28,790 bases of DNA, from the NCBI GenBank assembly GCA_903772945.1, contig CAICTM010001458.1, positions 1-28,790 on the forward strand, written 5' to 3'. Under the pieces are notes generated by a model. The model was not told where the DNA came from, did no database searches, and worked only from the letters and a program-made list of their open reading frames with translations. Below are positions 9,612-18,172 of the stretch, piece by piece. The first letter of the stretch is position 1; each line of letters opens with the position of its first letter. The stretch comes from Seminavis robusta (taxonomy: Eukaryota; Bacillariophyta; Bacillariophyceae; Naviculales; Naviculaceae). Made by a program: the position numbers and the translations under genes.

Positions 9612-10470
9612 AATAAGTCAGCGGGAGCTGCGATACCTCGGCAGAAAGACAGATAGAAGAAGGAGGATCATGTTCGAGATTGCACCCATCTTTCAAGCCA
9701 GCCCTGGCGACAACACCCGACTACGTCATGTGTTGCCGCCCGGTATCATTCATTCCCTCATTGCAACCTTCTTTATCAAGCTAGCCCTGGCGACAACACC
9801 CGACTACGTCGTGTGTTGCCGCCCGCTACTCTATAATTTACCAGCTGCCATTCCCTTATTGTAACTCTAACCTTTACAGCTCCTGCTGGCTTATTGTGCT
9901 GTTGTGCTGATTGCACTAACCTTAAATTTTAATGATTTATTTCTTCCCCTAACTTGTATTGAACCATCAATGTTCAGTTTTGTTGGCTTATCATGTCATT
10001 TTGTGCTATTACTACCATCCTTTACGGCTCAACCGAATAGAAATAGAAATAGAAAAAAGAAATAAAATAGCATTAAGTCAGCGGAGCTTGCGATACCCCT
10101 CAAAACAGATAGAAGAAGGATATGTTCGATGCACCCATCTTTCAAGCCAGCTCTGGCGACAACACCCGACACGTCGTGTGTTGCCTCCCGGTATCACTTC
10201 ATTCCTCATTCAACCTTCTTTTATTCAGCTAGCCCTGGTGACACACCCGACAAACACCCAGGCTACTCTAAATTACACGCCAAACCCAAACCACAGCTCC
10301 GCTGCCTATTGCGATTAAGCAAACAACCAAATATTAAATATATTCCTACCCAAACGTATATAACCATCAAATGTTCTAGTTTGTTGCTATGACACTCTAT
10401 CCTTATACTGGGCCCACCGTAATAGAAATAGAAATAGATAAGAAATAGAAAAAATAGGAAAATAGCATAA
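9612..10470. repeat. 461-bp tandem duplication with inner 82-bp subrepeats
   Basis: Copy A (9612-10072) and copy B (10073-10470) share a clear order of blocks. These are AAGTCAGCGGAGCT..GCGATACC, ACAGATAGAAGAAGGA, GCACCCATCTTTCAAGCCAG, GGCGACAACACCCGAC, AACCATCAA-TGTTC and a closing (AATAGA)n tract. Inside each copy a CCCTGGCGACAACACCCGAC block recurs after about 80 bp (9702/9784 and 10150/10230). Copy B is shortened and carries many small indels. Frames through it differ between the copies, so it looks non-coding and decayed, probably mobile-element derived. A third, partial relative may lie at 9335-9370 (GCCGAGGTTACACAGCTCCG). Confidence 0.75.
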
Positions 10471-11126
10471 GGGAGAACTCAGGCAGTTTACCTGCCGAGG
10501 TTATACTTCTCGAATCTCGTCCCCAAAATCACTCTAAGTGGCAGCCTGTTCCAAGCAGACCGATTCCCAACAGGACCAAGCCGAGTTGTGTTCGACATCA
10601 GATAGTGGTTGCCGAGAGTCGTGCCCTTGGCTACGGCCACGAGCAGCCTCCTCCGTTTAGAGTCCCTAAAGGAGGACGATGGGGTACAAATACGGAACGC
10701 AAACAAATGGTGCCACAGCAAGCAGGTAGGTGTGCTCTGGTGTGCTGTCTGTGCGGCCTGACCTGTACCGTGTGTTGTGTTGGCTTTAACAAACGCCGTG
10801 CGTATACTATGCCTCCTGAGCGATCGGACCGTTTACGATCCCAGTGTCTACAATAATAGGCACGAGACAATAGTATTTCCAAGAGGAAGAGTTTACGGAA
10901 AACATGGACGAAACCAAGAGACGGTTGGCCGCGCCGTGTGCGTTTGTGGTGGCTCGGATGTTTTCGGGGTCAAATACGAGGCCCTGATGAATTGTGGACC
11001 TTCTGTGTGTGTTGACGAACGAATGGTGGTGTCAGGGCATAACTTCAGAAACTATAGGTAACAATATTATATCCTAACCATCATGATAAACGCAATAATG
11101 AATGTGTCTGCATGCATGAAAGGCCT
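10471..11126. other. gene-poor stretch after the duplication
   Basis: GCCGAGGTTATAC at about 10493 echoes the repeat block upstream. A minus-strand frame (10488-10721) ends with W-N-R-L-P-L-R-V-I...F-E-K-Y-N-L-G-R, which faintly resembles the W-N-S-L-P ending of LINE-type reverse transcriptases, too weak to call. No other recognisable coding sequence is seen. The 3' UTR of the MsrB gene enters this region from the right. Confidence 0.5.
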
Positions 11127-11188
11127 CCAGTCCAAGCGCTATCAAACCCCAAGGGAAATCCTTCTTGGGGTTGTCATTCGCGGTCGGA
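11127..11188 (-). promoter_or_regulatory. candidate SECIS element in the MsrB 3' UTR
   Basis: Read on the minus strand, the hairpin has a 5' core TGAC (11177-11174, within ATGAC) and a 3' core TGAT (11144-11141), which can form the tandem G-A pairs of the SECIS quartet. Between them is a perfect 9-bp helix, AACCCCAAG with CTTGGGGTT. The apical loop of 10 nt begins with the expected AA. Outside the quartet, a lower helix forms from TCCGACCGCG and CGCTTGGACTGG with a short internal loop and a UU bulge. It starts 39 nt after the TAA stop and 147 nt after the UGA-Sec codon. The upper helix (9 bp) is somewhat shorter than the usual 11 to 13, which is the main caution. Confidence 0.7.
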
Positions 11189-11226
11189 TCAGAACGATCA
11201 AGCCTTGCATGATTTCGACTCCCTAA

Positions 11227-11745
11227 TTAATTTCTGGCGAGTCTGGAGAATACACCGAGAGGTTTTTCTCCTTGGACAAACTTGGGAAGGGGTGCATCTG
11301 CTTCGCTCTTGTATACGACGCAGATGCTGTTGATTCATTGTCGTTCTTTTCCATTGCCGTGATGAAATACATGACCTAAATGACTACCGCAATTGTTGCA
11401 ACAAACTTCTCTCTCGATGCCCCTCACTCCAATGTGAGCCTTTTCTTCTCCGTCGCTGTTCGAGGAATAGTACGACTTGGAATAGGCGTCCCATCCCGTG
11501 TCGTGGAATTTCGAAGCGGCCGAATAGAGAGGAAAGTCGCACGCCTTGCAGCAAAAATATCCATTTTTGGGAAAGAACTTACAAAACTCACCCTTCCCGT
11601 ACGCTTCCGTGCCGCCTTGACGAAGCACGTAAAACTCCTCCTTGGTCAATTGCTCGCGCCATTCTTCGTCTGTCTTTTGGAACGGATACTTGGATGTGTC
11701 TTTCATTATGCGTTTCGATGCAGGAGGACCCAACCAACGAAACAT
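11227..11745 (-). CDS. MSRB: methionine-R-sulfoxide reductase B, probable selenoprotein (in-frame UGA)
   Basis: MsrB reduces free or protein-bound methionine-R-sulfoxide. From ATG 11745 the frame gives residues 1-136, a UGA at 11337-11335 (residue 137), 35 more residues and a TAA at 11229-11227. Family features are [21 protein letters not shown] (27-47), the two zinc-binding CxxC pairs (66/69 and 116/119), K-F-H-D-T-G-W, and C-G-S-H-L-G-H-V-F. The active site of MsrB lies in R-x-[C/U]-[IV]-N-S. Here the sequence reads E-R-Q-UGA-I-N-S-I-C, so UGA replaces exactly the catalytic cysteine and conserved residues continue after it. Together with the SECIS-like hairpin this points to selenocysteine. 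The frame upstream of 11745 begins only with TTG, and Met at 11706 (M-K-D-T-S-K-Y) is a shorter cytosolic-type start. Family certain; Sec very likely. Confidence 0.95.
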
Positions 11746-12510
11746 GAAACTCTCACGACTGTTGCTACCCTGTACACTGCAGGGAAAGCCCGTCAAGAGC
11801 AGTGTTAGACTACTATTACAATGAGCTCCAGCAGCCGGGAAGCATCTGCCATTGTGCTAGAAAGAAACAAGTCGCGGGAGCTGTCGCTATTTTTTTGCTC
11901 CACAGGATTGATGCCTTCTGTACCGCTACAGTACCGGTACTAGCTGGTAGATATATACTGAGTACCCATTATGCATGCTCCTTAATTAATTGTTGCCTTG
12001 TCCATGGTGACACACTTTGCGTAAGTCTTGCCGCAAATGTCCTCCGGACCAATTTTGACCTCTGGGGACCAATTTTGGAATCTGGGGACACATTTTGGAA
12101 TCTGGGGACCAACTCTGGAACGGCTTTAAAACCTGCCACGACTGACTCAAAATACCGATCACTGGGAACGTACATTTAAACATGTGGGTTGATGAAGCTT
12201 TAACGGCTTGCCAGTACTCTAAACCCACGTTATGACTGCATGACTGACACCTGAAACCCAAGTCTAAAATCTTGAAGCTATTAATACTCGAGATGTTTCT
12301 GCCTCTCTCAATGCCTTGACAGCCTTGCAGGCATGGAAGAATGAGAAAGCAGACCCTTTTGGTCCACGTGCACGTTTCAAAACTTCCAGAGGTGCCATGC
12401 ACCCATCGACCGCCAATGCTGCCAAAGGGTGAGAAAGGAAGCAGTTTGTTCGTTGTCTGTCGTCCTCTCTGCCACAAAAGAGCCACACGAGACTGAAACG
12501 TGTTTTGCCC
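11746..12510. other. divergent intergenic region between MsrB and PARP-like genes
   Basis: This stretch should carry the promoters of both divergent genes. It contains a four-copy 20-bp tandem repeat (listed separately). Frames on both strands, such as minus 11986-12486, mostly reflect that repeat and match nothing I recognise. Confidence 0.6.
12046..12125. repeat. 20-bp tandem repeat, four copies
   Basis: Units start at 12046, 12066, 12086 and 12106 with consensus GGACCAATTTTGGAATCTGG. The middle copies are nearly identical, and the first and last have a few substitutions. It lies about 300 bp from the MsrB start and 385 bp from the PARP-like start, so it could hold repeated binding sites or be a neutral minisatellite. 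Confidence 0.85.
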
Positions 12511-13632
12511 ATGTCTGTTCCAGAATGCGAAATGACGCCCCTGGCGTTTCCACCGCGAAAGCTTGTCCAGATGGCTGGCTTGTCAGACTATCGCACCTGC
12601 TGGATGGAAAGCTCTCTGGATGCATTTCTCGATTCTTCCACGGACGAGATGCTGCGCCAATTTACGCTGGCGTGTCAGTCTCAGTCCTTTGCCGAGCGAT
12701 GTGCTTTCTTGGGATACCCCGAAGTCATTTTCCATCCCAATCATTACTGGAAAAGGAATGCAATGCGGCGTGGGAGTGGATTCCACAAGTTTTCCAGTGC
12801 GTTGGACGAGGCAAAGAAAGGGAACCAGAAGCAGCGACTGGGCTTGGTCTTTCATGGTACACCCACAGACAACATTGCTTCCATTCTCCAAGACGGATTG
12901 GATGAGAATCGCCGGATGGGACAGCACTACGGACCAGGTGAATACTTTGCGAGACTCCCTGGACATGCCGAGCACTACACGCGAGGAGGCTTGGAAATTA
13001 TGGTCTTTGTCGTCATACTGCCTCCTGTCAAGACACCGGAAGAAGAGGAGGAAGAAGATGGAAAGAAGAGGAGGAAATGTCCCAGCGACTACGTGGTTAT
13101 AGAAAACAACAATCATCACATTGCCATTGGAACCCTCCAGTTTCAAAGTGCCAAAGCCGTGGTTTCGAGACCCTCTTTGAGTCGAGGGTACCACAAAAGG
13201 CGCTGTGCAGGACTGAACAAACAGATTGAACAAACAGAGCCAGGAAGAAAACGAGAACGATGCTGCAAGGGAACCATCATTCAAGAACTTTTGATTGATT
13301 CTCCCGTTGTCGCCGCCACACTCTACAAGAAGTGGAGGGGTATGTTGGGTGTACAATCGCTGCGAGAAATTGCGTGGTATGTGAATGTGACCAAACAATT
13401 GCCTTGCTTTCCAAATCTTCCAGATCCAATGGGACTCGAGGAAGCGATGAATCGCCGTCAACGAACGTTGAGTGCGGCTGCCGAACCAAACCCAGAGCAA
13501 TTGGAGCATTTACGGTGTCCGCCTGGTATCCTCCACACTCCGCCTAACTCTCAGCCCCAACCCATTGCCACGTACATCACAAGCGCCGGTCAACGAGCTT
13601 TTCGGGTTTCTTCCTCCCATGGCATTGCCTAA
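12511..13632 (+). CDS. PARP-like ADP-ribosyltransferase
   Basis: Single exon, 373 residues from ATG 12511. PARP-type enzymes move ADP-ribose from NAD+ to proteins or nucleic acids. The fold signature is clear: L-V-F-H-G-T at 112-117 (His115 for NAD binding), I-A-S-I-L-Q-D-G-L, then G-Q-H-Y-G-P-G-E-Y-F-A-R with Tyr145, thirty residues after the His. The third position, Glu in PARP1's N-E-Y-I-V-Y, is Asp193 here (P-S-D-Y-V-V-I-E). Enzymes lacking that Glu usually add single ADP-ribose units. The acidic-basic loop E-E-E-E-E-E-D-G-K-K-R-R-K just before this strand is a family-sized insertion. The N-terminal 90 residues and the C-terminal 150 are not recognised, and no zinc fingers, WWE or macro domain are seen. 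PARP-like fold likely; activity uncertain. Confidence 0.75.
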   Translation: MSVPECEMTPLAFPPRKLVQMAGLSDYRTCWMESSLDAFLDSSTDEMLRQFTLACQSQSFAERCAFLGYPEVIFHPNHYWKRNAMRRGSGFHKFSSALDEAKKGNQKQRLGLVFHGTPTDNIASILQDGLDENRRMGQHYGPGEYFARLPGHAEHYTRGGLEIMVFVVILPPVKTPEEEEEEDGKKRRKCPSDYVVIENNNHHIAIGTLQFQSAKAVVSRPSLSRGYHKRRCAGLNKQIEQTEPGRKRERCCKGTIIQELLIDSPVVAATLYKKWRGMLGVQSLREIAWYVNVTKQLPCFPNLPDPMGLEEAMNRRQRTLSAAAEPNPEQLEHLRCPPGILHTPPNSQPQPIATYITSAGQRAFRVSSSHGIA

Positions 13633-14010
13633 CAAGGCACCCCCAAAAGCAAGATCTATAGCGGATGTGGTTCCAACGGTCGATTCGTTATTCCCGAAGC
13701 AGGGAAGTGTGCAGTACCACTAATAAACTTGGTTTGACTTTACAACAGCACCAATACTATAGCAAAGCAATATTATTGTAGGGTAATCCTTTTAGAAACA
13801 ACGCAATACCGTAGAAGATGGGTTTCGGTGCACGTCCATATCGAGGAGCCAATCGCATTATTTGTGTGAGGGGTGTCATCGTGGAAAATATGAAACTTTG
13901 CACACCAATCGACTCATGCACAGAGTTAACTGGGGCCGTACGGCGTTTACTGCTTGAAATAGTTTCCTGTTGGGACCCAAGTTGCGTTGCCATGATCAGC
14001 CATGGACTGG
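13633..14010. other. convergent intergenic region
   Basis: This 378-bp gap lies between the stop of the PARP-like gene and the stop of the TIR-like/LanC gene, so it holds only their 3' UTRs and end signals. AATATTATTG and CTAATAAACTTG (near 13720) could serve as polyadenylation signals. No gene is seen. Confidence 0.65.
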
Positions 14011-16540
14011 CTAGAGCTCCCACCCCGGAAAAGCCGCGGCCTCTGGTTTTGTCAAGTCAAGAAGGAAGCACAAAACCCCGGCTGAGCCTTCCATGAGGCT
14101 TTGAGGCGAGTTGGGTGTTCCGACCACCTTTCGCTGTTTGTCCGGCTGTTGTGACACGGCACTCTGCACCTGTTGGTTAGCGAGCAATTTTGCAAATGCC
14201 TTTGCCTTTTGGAGATGAACCCTGTCACCAGTGAGCTGATACAGCGAAAGGAAGGCGTACCCATTCCCAGCAATTCCATGGCACAAGCCATTCCCTTTGA
14301 GCAGCACCCCGTATCTCCAAATGTGTTCCCCGGCCTGCAGCGCTGCCAAACGCAACATATCATTGTGCTCAACATCCGCTGCAATTGCGACCTTCAAAAG
14401 GGCCGGAAGGCCAGGACTGCCGTGGCACCAGTGAACAAGTTTATCCGTCGTTGACCCCACTATATGCGGTAGATTGCCGCTGGGGAAGCGACTCTGGAGG
14501 AGCCGCGCCAACGTTTTTCGTACCAGTTGTCGACTTTCCACGTCCAGCAGACCCCAACAAAGATATAACATTTTGAGGACACCCACCAGTCCATGCGCGG
14601 CGCCCAAGTGTAGACTCTCTTGGAAACTATACATGAGGGGCCACCCGTCACGTTCATGGCCATGGCGGCGACTCTGCTTCCGACCTGAATCAATGAGGGC
14701 TCGTGCGACGCGTTGAAGCACTCCATTCAGACCACGGGGATGAATTGGGTTGAAGCACTTGGACTCTTCTTTCTCGAGCCAAGATTGGACGAAAAGTAGT
14801 GAATAGATGTATCCCGCCTTTCCAAACAAAAGCTCATCTACTTCCCCATTGTGGATGGCACAATCTTCAAATTGCAGCAGTTGCTTCCAAAGCATGCACG
14901 CCAACGTTTTCTCTCCCAACAGAGATGCTGCCACACAGGCAATGGCAAAGCACCCCGGTGCGCCAATGTAAAAGGACACGGAAATACCCCAATGGCGACT
15001 TTGGAATTTATCGTCTTCCAGGCTTGTCACTGCCAAGTCTCGAGCACGCCGTAGATAGTGGAGGTAATCACTACGAGTACTGTCGCGTCCAGAACATTGT
15101 CGAGCAAGCCGCAAATACGCATAGGCAATACCACCGAGGCCAGTGTAGACCGACTTGTTTGTCATTTGCTGATTGTCACTGCTGGTTAGGAATCGGTTTT
15201 GATAGCAATCGTCTAGTTCGGCAAGGATTGGTTCGGCTAGTTCGTTTGCCTCTTGAGCGGAAAATGTGAGGGAGATGTAATCTTGCTCGTAAGGATTTGG
15301 CAAATAGCGTTGTCCCTCCGGTACTGGGAGCAGCCTGCATCTCGGACAATCAGTTTTGTTGGTTGGCGTGTCAATAATATTAGGAAGAGCAGAGAAGAGG
15401 GCTTGTTGTGATGGAGATGTAGCTGACATCCTTCTTGGTGGGTCTGTAGCAATACTTTTTGGAGTTCCTTGTGCCCTAAAGAGCTGTATAATTGCATCAA
15501 TCTCTTGATAGTTATGCTGTGTCAGGAGAAACTTGAATATCTTTGCTTTATCCTCTACGGCAGTGGATTCCGAATTGAGACAGGATGTTTTCTTTTTAGA
15601 AAAGTGGTCCGGTCCAGTGACATGTGTCTTGTGTGGTATCAGACCTAAGGACTTGGCAAAGATCAATTCACAAAGACACCTGATGAGAGTTAATACATTG
15701 TGTGTATGTACGCATGAACACCCAACAACCTTGGTGAGTAGGAATCTAGCATCACAGCTAGCATTGCACATGTTTTTCTGAACAAGCTTACCAGATGCGT
15801 TGGTAGATATCTGTTCTTCTATTCCTGACCACCACAAACTGCGTGGCTTGTGCCAAAGCCTTGACAAAGGGCGATTCTTCCAGTGACTTATCTCTGCTAC
15901 CAACTTGTTGTTCCACCAATCCAGCATCTCCCTGCACTAGGGCAAACGCACAGATCCATAGATTGGGCTTGACCACGGATGTTTGAAAAACGGCTTTGAT
16001 GGATTGTACAAACTCTGCAAAGTTGCCATCCCATGCATGTGTGATGAATGCTCCCACCTTGAGACCCTGGGGATTCAGACTGAGGGCATACGAAGCTCCA
16101 GTTCTGCGACAGACGGGTTCAATAATCTCACGGTTGACGTCCCTCATGGTCATGCGGGAATACATCGATTCACCAAATTGTTGGCAGGCTACCAAGTCAA
16201 TCTCTATCAGGGCATCATACGAGATGGACCACATGCTGGGGCATAAAGGAGTGGTGAAGGAACCATCTGCACCAACATTACTGCCATTATTGACTCCTGA
16301 TGATGCCGCCATCTTGCAGCTTGCTTGTACCGCTGTCGCCTTTTGAGAAGGCATGATGGTGTTCGGTTCCGTTTTGGCGGCCAATAATGCCGGCAAGGCT
16401 GACAAAGCGTTGGTGTGAGAAAGAGTCGTGTTCTCGAAGTTTTCCACGATGAGATCCCACTGCAACTCCCCACCCTGAACACCGGCATGACAAGGATTAT
16501 CCGTCATTTCTAAAGCAAAGCACAACGTTCGTGCTGCCAT
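14011..16540 (-). CDS. TIR-like / LanC-like fusion protein (two exons)
   Basis: Exon 1 is 16540-15792, the intron 15791-15680 (112 nt, donor GTAAGC, acceptor CATCAG), exon 2 15679-14011: 805 residues. The C-terminal half is a LanC-like protein, an alpha-toroid zinc enzyme related to lanthipeptide cyclases and glutathione-adding LANCL proteins. Its motifs are Y-T-G-L-G-G-I-A-Y, F-G-K-A-G-Y, A-A-H-G-L-V-G-V, H-W-C-H-G-S-P-G (Cys668) and L-C-H-G-I-A-G-N (Cys716, His717), then S-L-M-E-G-S-A-G. The three zinc ligands are present with LANCL-like spacing. The N-terminal part has V-G-A-F-I-T-H-A-W-D (around 165-170) and F-V-V-V-R-N...R-I-W-C-L-C-E-L-I-F-A (W250, C251, E254), the order and shape of a TIR domain, whose catalytic Glu sits in W-C-x-x-E. 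The intron splits the Trp codon, and splicing restores the motif. LanC is firm; TIR-like is moderate. Start chosen at the first ATG. Confidence 0.8.
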
Positions 16541-16613
16541 ACGGATTTGTGTGAGTGGCTGACCATGGCAAGAGGACAAACAACGACGAGATGTTCATAA
16601 CTTCAGAAGCACC
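16541..16613. promoter_or_regulatory. very short bidirectional promoter with upstream ATGs
   Basis: Only 73 bp separate the start codons of the divergent fusion and methyltransferase genes, so the two promoters must overlap or the transcripts start inside each other. On the plus strand, ATGs at 16565 (stop at 16600) and 16591 (stop at 16662, overlapping the main start) would be short upstream ORFs if transcribed. No TATA box is visible. Confidence 0.5.
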
Positions 16614-18047
16614 ATGCCTCGCCCACCACCTTCCACTGTTGGTGCAAGCGCCTTGCAACTAGCCAAATCCATTTTGCTATCGTCTTCCAGCAATCAAGAT
16701 CGAAACAAGGGCTTACGAGAGCTCACCCAGATTCTGACAACGACCAATCCTCCCCTCTTCACTCCTCGCGTCCCAACGCCCTATGTGGCAACTTTGGAGC
16801 AACAGCAGCGCTTACAGACAATCCAAGCTAGAGCTGCCACCATTCTCCCAGATTTACTTGTTCTTGACCAGTCGGAGGAAGATCTTCAGAAGAAGCAAGA
16901 AAACACACAGTCGAATCAGACGTACGGAACAACCCCCGCAGAAACCATTTTCACGCTTTTAAATGTTCTCTATCCGCATGGATCGTCCGACCCACAAGGT
17001 TCCTTTATAGATGCGGGAAGTGGTCAGGGCATTCCCGCCCTGGCAGCCGCTCTATCCAACAAATTTCACTTGGCACGAGGGATTGAATACGAACCAAAAT
17101 GGCATTGTCATGCCATGGCCCTTCAAAAGGCTTATCAAGAAAACACAACAGAACTTCAACTACCTAAAGCTTGTCCATTAGACTATCGTTGTGGCGACAT
17201 GACCATTCCAGCTAGCTTTGAGGGAGCCAGCTTTGTCTTTTCCAACTGCGTTCTATTTGATGCCGAGTTGTGTCAGAGTGTCAGTCACCGACTGGAAGAG
17301 GATCTGGCTACTAAGGATGATGTCTTTGTGGTTACCATGAGTCGCCGATTGGCCTTGCCGTCCTTTGATCTTGTGGATGTACTCAGTCTCAATGCCAACG
17401 AAGGATTATTCACGTTTTACTTGAATCAAAAGGCCAACATTGGTACCTCCTTATTTCACGCCACATCCGATTCGGAAACTATGCGCTTGCTCAGAGAATC
17501 CAATGACACAGACGAACACGAGCCTCCTTATTGTTGGGAGGAACTGATAGAGTTCGCCTTATTGGAGTCTGATCCCAAAGTCGGAATGCCCTTTCTAATC
17601 GCCATTGCAGCTTCGGAACCATCCACTCGAACCCTCGGACAGCATGTCGCATTATGGAATACTCTGCAAATGTCCATGGATGGTAATCTCCCAACCAAGG
17701 CACTTGGTTCCATGCTTCTTCGAGCCATGGTGGACCATCCAACTGGACGGAGATCCGTAACCATGAACGCGGACCTGTGCGGTCGTATCATTGCCATGAT
17801 TGGAGACGACACGGAACATCCTGCTGTACGAACCAATCTATTGGATGTGGTGAGTAATCTGTTGCACGATGCGCCTTTGAGCCAGTTCTCGGACGAATTG
17901 GATGGCGCTCTTGGAGGACGAGGTTCGGGTGATGATGATGATGAGGATGAGGCGGGCAATAGTATCAACGAAGCATTGGAGGAATGCTTGACTATGCGGC
18001 GATGGTGGGAAGGGCATCAGCGCGGAATCCCCGGAATAAGAAACTGA
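16614..18047 (+). CDS. DOT1-like class I SAM methyltransferase with a long helical C-terminus
   Basis: Single exon, 477 residues, with ATG in the context CACCATGCC. The methyltransferase core covers about residues 100-245. It has Y-G-T-T-P-A-E (104-110, DOT1 type Y-G-E-x-T), the SAM-binding F-I-D-A-G-S-G-Q-G (131-139), G-I-E-Y-E-P, the acidic C-G-D-M-T, and F-V-F-S-N-C-V-L-F-D with Asn211 at the place of the DOT1 F-V-N-N motif. DOT1 enzymes methylate a lysine of histone H3 core, but other DOT1-fold proteins have other or unknown targets. Residues 30-100 and 310-440 look helical and repeat-like, perhaps armadillo, and the C-terminal part ends with an acidic loop (G-S-G-D-D-D-D-E-D-E). No basic nucleosome-binding patch is obvious. 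Methyltransferase fold likely; histone target uncertain. Confidence 0.75.
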   Translation: MPRPPPSTVGASALQLAKSILLSSSSNQDRNKGLRELTQILTTTNPPLFTPRVPTPYVATLEQQQRLQTIQARAATILPDLLVLDQSEEDLQKKQENTQSNQTYGTTPAETIFTLLNVLYPHGSSDPQGSFIDAGSGQGIPALAAALSNKFHLARGIEYEPKWHCHAMALQKAYQENTTELQLPKACPLDYRCGDMTIPASFEGASFVFSNCVLFDAELCQSVSHRLEEDLATKDDVFVVTMSRRLALPSFDLVDVLSLNANEGLFTFYLNQKANIGTSLFHATSDSETMRLLRESNDTDEHEPPYCWEELIEFALLESDPKVGMPFLIAIAASEPSTRTLGQHVALWNTLQMSMDGNLPTKALGSMLLRAMVDHPTGRRSVTMNADLCGRIIAMIGDDTEHPAVRTNLLDVVSNLLHDAPLSQFSDELDGALGGRGSGDDDDEDEAGNSINEALEECLTMRRWWEGHQRGIPGIRN

Positions 18048-18172
18048 GAAAGAAGCCGTGGGCAAGGATTGGGGGCAAGCGCCGTCCGGCTGCACATGAG
18101 TCTATATGATTGTGCTAGCTTTATTCGTGTAGTTGGTGCACGTTGTTGGCGGCCGCGTTATGGTCTATAATA

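Noticed and set aside
9479..10470. CRISPR-like array
   Set aside because: Repeats are tandem or inverted with no regular unique spacers, and the sequence is eukaryotic.
10488..10721. Minus-strand frame ending W-N-R-L-P-L-R, like the end of LINE reverse transcriptases
   Set aside because: Only a few residues match, there is no reverse transcriptase domain nearby, and the start is isolated. Mentioned only as a weak hint of a mobile-element remnant.
11335..11337. UGA as a true stop of MsrB
   Set aside because: It would remove the catalytic residue and leave I-N-S and a SECIS-like hairpin unexplained.
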